Origin: Enterococcus diestrammenae
GTDB taxonomy: Bacteria; Bacillota; Bacilli; Lactobacillales; Enterococcaceae
Assembly (NCBI RefSeq): GCF_009933255.1
Contig: NZ_MAEI01000054.1
Span: 310,001-374,000, forward strand
Length of the DNA stretch: 64,000 nucleotides
Reading direction: 5' to 3'
Part shown: piece by piece, positions 61,701 through 64,000 of the stretch
How positions within the stretch are numbered: the stretch's first letter is position 1
Layout: each line of letters starts with the position of its first letter
The notes under the pieces: model-generated
The model's input: only the letters and a program-made list of their open reading frames with translations
What the model was told of the DNA's origin: nothing
Databases searched by the model: none
Position numbers and translations under genes: made by a program

Positions 61701-62385
61701 ATTGGTAGCAAATAATAAAACTTTCCATATTGATTCAAAAATAACAACTATTAATGGAGAGTTTTTCCACCTAACTGAGACAGAATATTTTAGTGAGGGT
61801 TTTGTACGTACCGACGATTGTGTCATGATTGAGAAAAACGTACTAAAAGATATTAATGGAAATTTGATTGAACCTATTTCGGCAGACCATAAGAACTATG
61901 TTACTATGGGAAGATTATCCCCAGAAAAAAATCAGGTTAATTTAATTAAGGCTTTTGCACAATTTGTGAAAAATGAACCTGAAGCACGTTTGTATCTTTT
62001 AGGAGATGGCATTTTAAAAAATGAGTTGCTTGAGACTATCGCAGAACTGAACGTTGAAAATGAAGTATTCTTACTTGGGCAACGCTCAAATCCTTTTAGT
62101 CTGATGGCACAATGTGATTACTTTATCTTACCGTCTCTTTATGAGGGACAGCCAATGGTACTTCTGGAAGCTTTAACGCTCAAAATGAAGATCATTGCGA
62201 CAGATATTCCAGCTACCCGTGATGTCTTGAATAATGGCGAGTATGGTGTATATATTGATGGAACTGAGCCTGCTGACATCTTGAAAACTTTACAAGAAAA
62301 AGAGTATGAGCATAAGGTTCAAGGTGATTTTGATCCATTTGAGTATAATAGAAAAGCTATTGCAGATTTTTATCGCTTTTTATAG
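58771..62385 (+). CDS. Large wall polymer enzyme: TagB/F-like transferase plus GT4 glycosyltransferase with inserted GW modules
   Basis: A 1204-aa protein. Residues about 45-425 form a CDP-glycerol/ribitol phosphotransferase (INTWHGTPLKHMGF, LFSPTWSGSS, VKVHPF, LITDYSSIFFDFL, FYCPDYEQY). From about 435 a GT4 glycosyltransferase begins (YPGGMNNNGITSSLVNLI); its C-terminal half (about 1030-1204) has TMGRLSPEKNQ, LLGDG and SLYEGQPMVLLEAL. Between the halves (about 660-1030) lie three to four repeats resembling GW/SH3-like modules (VIWKYPYNT...GEVYGWVDV; EIWKKPLG...GKQIGWINK), known to bind teichoic acids. It likely extends and glycosylates a teichoic acid-type polymer. Base composition is more AT-rich than upstream. 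Confidence 0.87.
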   Translation: MKKKLMDIFLKKTDIQEVNLEATKFHEPKMIKTLVQKYAEAYSELEVDNNSVLYESRDGNSFVDSPYRFFLELVTNPEFANYSHFITVNEESVQHICDVVEMIPNKVTENIHFVERNSDEYIECLSTCKYLINNATFQNFFLKKADQIYINTWHGTPLKHMGFDIPGSPAGSYNVLRNFLMSDYLLSPNLHTADIFGKSYKLNGLYDGELLLSGYPRMDNTINPINDIEEKLEFFGLHLDGKKVALFSPTWSGSSILKPDNDIQQLISEFEYLKSRIGQTYQVFVKVHPFVYKFVKDIPELKGYLVSDYLDVNEFLPVVDILITDYSSIFFDFLIQDKPIFFYCPDYEQYIGSRGVYIPLKDLPGSVSPTIMELCECISNYDQSGLTGFERVRKDFVNKYCAYDDGHVTERLIKKIFLKDNSADISKYETQNGKKRLLVYPGGMNNNGITSSLVNLINNIDETQYDISVLLQIPSRNKAECYGNISKLPNHARLIFKGGALLYTEAELLNDKQFKADPLNDEFYQALDDTGYQREFMRVVGNSKFDVAIDFSGYSFYWGVYTAFSNAKTKLVFVHSDIVADSNREVNGKKIHYLNLNSMFRLYDKYSYILSVSKAVMEVNKNNLAYLVNDLNKFQYCINTINPERILSLGAGEEGQNEGEDCNEEPCYTIRKRNDYGFSIGKFLHCFAKLDNIPIQKFYKIEVFHQEIRVTSSVVMDEVEYYQVLVDNIRAGWVSSEEIEITFDPIVERESYVTLNRLTRPGNHVIWKYPYNTQDENYKITKAETLKGLYFNSTEKVTTSRSVYINVIFNGEVYGWVDVRSSQKILDKKSSANKKFYFTILSKKVNYQLRYKLNENTDSYEGSDFYVSIDPSHSKEIWKKPLGMFTNKNVTEVKSWTKDSVFHVKQTAIAGEKVSLNIFFEGKQIGWINKELTTPVELKNSDILKRSVMDSYIYIASKEPNPVKISLSDETLVPSAALVANNKTFHIDSKITTINGEFFHLTETEYFSEGFVRTDDCVMIEKNVLKDINGNLIEPISADHKNYVTMGRLSPEKNQVNLIKAFAQFVKNEPEARLYLLGDGILKNELLETIAELNVENEVFLLGQRSNPFSLMAQCDYFILPSLYEGQPMVLLEALTLKMKIIATDIPATRDVLNNGEYGVYIDGTEPADILKTLQEKEYEHKVQGDFDPFEYNRKAIADFYRFL

Positions 62386-62437
62386 TCGATAAATAGGAGT
62401 CATAGCAGAATTGAAATCACTGATTGTTCTTATAAAC

Positions 62438-62469
62438 AGAAGCTGAAGGATTTTCCTTCGGCTTTTCTG
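62438..62469 (+). terminator. Terminator after large transferase
   Basis: AGAAGCTGAAGG/CCTTCGGCTTTTCT forms the stem, with a T-rich 3' side. Confidence 0.78.
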
Positions 62470-62513
62470 TGTTATAACGTATAATATGTTCATGATAAAA
62501 AAGAGAGGAGGGT

Positions 62514-62576
62514 ATGCCGCTTTTTGGCATATCAGACGATGGAAATAAAAAGTGTAATGCGAAAGTACTTCCATAA
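62514..62576 (+). CDS. Possible 20-aa overlapping upstream ORF
   Basis: MPLFGISDDG... starts directly after AGGAGGG, but in a frame different from the transferase that starts at 62539. TATGCC/GGCATA (62513-62531) forms a hairpin that would hide this ATG and bring the ribosome site near the 62539 ATG. Translation of this ORF is uncertain. Confidence 0.3.
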   Translation: MPLFGISDDGNKKCNAKVLP

Positions 62577-64000
62577 ATATACTAGTCGCACTCACAATAT
62601 CCGCTATAAATACGCGGAACTATATGATGAGGCGCCCATTCAAGAAAAAACAGTATTGTATGAGAGTCGTGATGGCAACAGTTTTGTCGACTCTCCATAT
62701 CGCATTTTTCAAGAACTGGTGACCAATACTGAATTTAAAGATTTTAGACACACGATTGTAATTAATGAAAACAATATAGCTGCCAAGGCTATTATTGAAA
62801 AAATAGTCGAGTTGATTCCAAATAAGGTGACGAATCAGATTAGTTACGTTATCCGCAATAGTGATGACTATTTGGAATGTCTAGCATCTTATAAGTATTT
62901 AATTAATAACTCAACTTTTCAAAATTTCTTCATTAAAAAAGATGAACAAATATACATCAATACTTGGCATGGTACACCTCTTAAATATATGGGCTTTGAT
63001 ATTCCTGGAAATCCATCTCAATCTCAAAATGTACTCCGTAACTATTTGATGACGGATTACTTGTTAAGTCCTAATGCTCATACTTCAAAAATTTTTACGA
63101 ACGGCTATAAACTAGAGGGTATTTATCAAGGCCAACTAATGGAAAGTGGTTATCCGCGAATTGATAATACGTATCATCCACTAACTAATATGGACGAAAA
63201 GTTATCGTATTTCGGTATTACTTTGGACGGTCGGCCGACAATCTTATATTGCCCAACATGGAGTGGCAGTTCAATTACCTCACCGGCAAATAATATTAAA
63301 CAATTGATTGCTGAATTTGACTATCTTCAACAGGAACTAGGAAAGGACTATCAACTTTTTGTGAAAGTTCACCCATATCTCTATCCATTTGTGAAAGATC
63401 TTGAGGAACTAGCAGGTGTGCTGATCTCCGACTTCTTTGATGTTAATGAATTGTTGTCTGTTGTGGATATTTTAGTTACAGACTATTCATCAATTTTCTT
63501 TGATTTTTTGGTAGAAGAAAAGCCAATCTTCTTTTATTGTCCAGATTATGAACAATACATTGGTGATCGTGGAGTTTATTTACCTTTGGATAGCCTACCA
63601 GGACCACTTTCCACAACGATTATGGTTTTGTGCGAACAACTTAAGGATTATACCAAAAAGCAGGAAAATGGGTATGAAGCTGTTGTTTCTTCTTATCGAC
63701 AGACTTTCTGCCAGTATGATGATGGGCAAGTTGCTAAACGCCTGATTAATCAGATCTTCTTAGGAGTAGATGAAGAATTAAAGGTTGTTCCAACAGAAAA
63801 TGGTAAGGAGCGTCTAGTTTTTTACCCTGGAAGTATGGAAAATAATGGGATTACCTCAAGTTTTATTAATCTGATGCACAATTTAGATTATGAGAAGTAT
63901 GATGTTTCGCTGTTGTTACGAACTACAAGAGATTATGAAGATATCATTTTAACTAATTTAGCACGCCTACCCAAGCAGGTACGGTTACTATTTCGTCCGG
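62539..64000 (+). CDS. Second TagB/F-like transferase, paralogue of the upstream enzyme, cut by right edge
   Basis: The frame is open from ATG 62539 to the window end (487 codons). It matches the preceding protein along its whole length: VLYESRDGNSFVDSPYR, INTWHGTPLKYMGFDIPG, YCPTWSGSS, VKVHPY, LVTDYSSIFFDFL and FYCPDYEQYIGDRGVY, then the start of a GT4 domain (YPGSMENNGITSSFINLM). It is therefore a tandem paralogue with a shorter N-terminus. Whether it also has GW modules is beyond the window. No ribosome site lies at the usual distance from 62539; see the hairpin note at 62514. Confidence 0.87.
   Translation, partial: MEIKSVMRKYFHKYTSRTHNIRYKYAELYDEAPIQEKTVLYESRDGNSFVDSPYRIFQELVTNTEFKDFRHTIVINENNIAAKAIIEKIVELIPNKVTNQISYVIRNSDDYLECLASYKYLINNSTFQNFFIKKDEQIYINTWHGTPLKYMGFDIPGNPSQSQNVLRNYLMTDYLLSPNAHTSKIFTNGYKLEGIYQGQLMESGYPRIDNTYHPLTNMDEKLSYFGITLDGRPTILYCPTWSGSSITSPANNIKQLIAEFDYLQQELGKDYQLFVKVHPYLYPFVKDLEELAGVLISDFFDVNELLSVVDILVTDYSSIFFDFLVEEKPIFFYCPDYEQYIGDRGVYLPLDSLPGPLSTTIMVLCEQLKDYTKKQENGYEAVVSSYRQTFCQYDDGQVAKRLINQIFLGVDEELKVVPTENGKERLVFYPGSMENNGITSSFINLMHNLDYEKYDVSLLLRTTRDYEDIILTNLARLPKQVRLLFRP

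Noticed and set aside
62514..62576. Frameshift in the second transferase joining the ATG at 62514 to the main frame
   Set aside because: The main frame from 62539 already covers the conserved region and its N-terminus fits; no homology is present in the short overlapping frame.

Overview
The window is chromosomal DNA from a low-to-moderate GC Firmicute of the order Lactobacillales, most likely an Enterococcus or close relative. The evidence is the strong AGGAGG ribosome sites with frequent TTG starts, a PrfA/Ers-type regulator with a PrfA-like box, ECF vitamin S-components with their riboswitches, polyphosphate enzymes and a wall teichoic acid locus. Species cannot be set from the sequence alone. 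I saw no rRNA, tRNA, CRISPR array, insertion sequence or phage gene.

Layout. 1-2.0 kb (minus): a BmrC/EfrC-like half ABC exporter, cut by the left edge, behind a 38-codon leader peptide and an attenuator hairpin. 2.2-5.4 kb: a yybP-ykoY (manganese) riboswitch, two tandem hairpin repeats and a P-type cation ATPase. 5.5-13.8 kb: a structured intergenic element, sbcD, sbcC, three more hairpin repeats and a SWIM/SNF2 helicase. 14.0-18.4 kb: a B12-linked group, with an ECF S-component and a MazG-like protein on the minus strand and a split cobalamin methionine synthase (activation domain plus core) on the plus strand. 18.5-21.0 kb: a PrfA-like regulator divergent from an MFS transporter and a small coiled-coil protein. 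21.1-25.2 kb: a Fur-boxed siderophore ABC importer in the YclNOPQ order, interrupted by 122-bp tandem hairpin repeats. 25.2-31 kb: T-box-controlled DAHP synthase, an unknown gene, a ROK kinase and a YfcC carrier. 31-35.9 kb: polyphosphate genes PPK2, Ppx and Ppk1. 35.9-41 kb: a phosphoesterase, a membrane protein, and the conserved tatD-rnmV-rsmA trio. 41-43.3 kb: two ECF S-components, the second being FolT behind a THF riboswitch, with two copies of another repeat family. 43.3-53.4 kb: a NagZ-like hexosaminidase, a zinc-ribbon membrane protein, a heterodimeric ABC exporter, a HAD phosphatase, a CmpB-type membrane protein and a secreted 3D-domain protein.

53.6-64 kb is a wall teichoic acid locus: a TagB-like enzyme, TagA, a long structured leader, TagH, TagG, TagD, then two large paralogous polymerase/glycosyltransferases, the second cut by the right edge. 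This last stretch is visibly more AT-rich than the rest. The first large enzyme appears to carry GW/SH3-like modules inserted inside its GT4 domain.

Regulatory RNA is dense: yybP-ykoY, THF and T-box elements, a peptide-leader attenuator, an uncharacterised teichoic acid leader, and at least seven full copies of one covarying hairpin repeat family at three loci, each array ending at or close to a ribosome binding site. The best candidates for something new are this repeat family, the GW-in-GT4 enzyme with its unusual translation starts, and the tagH leader.
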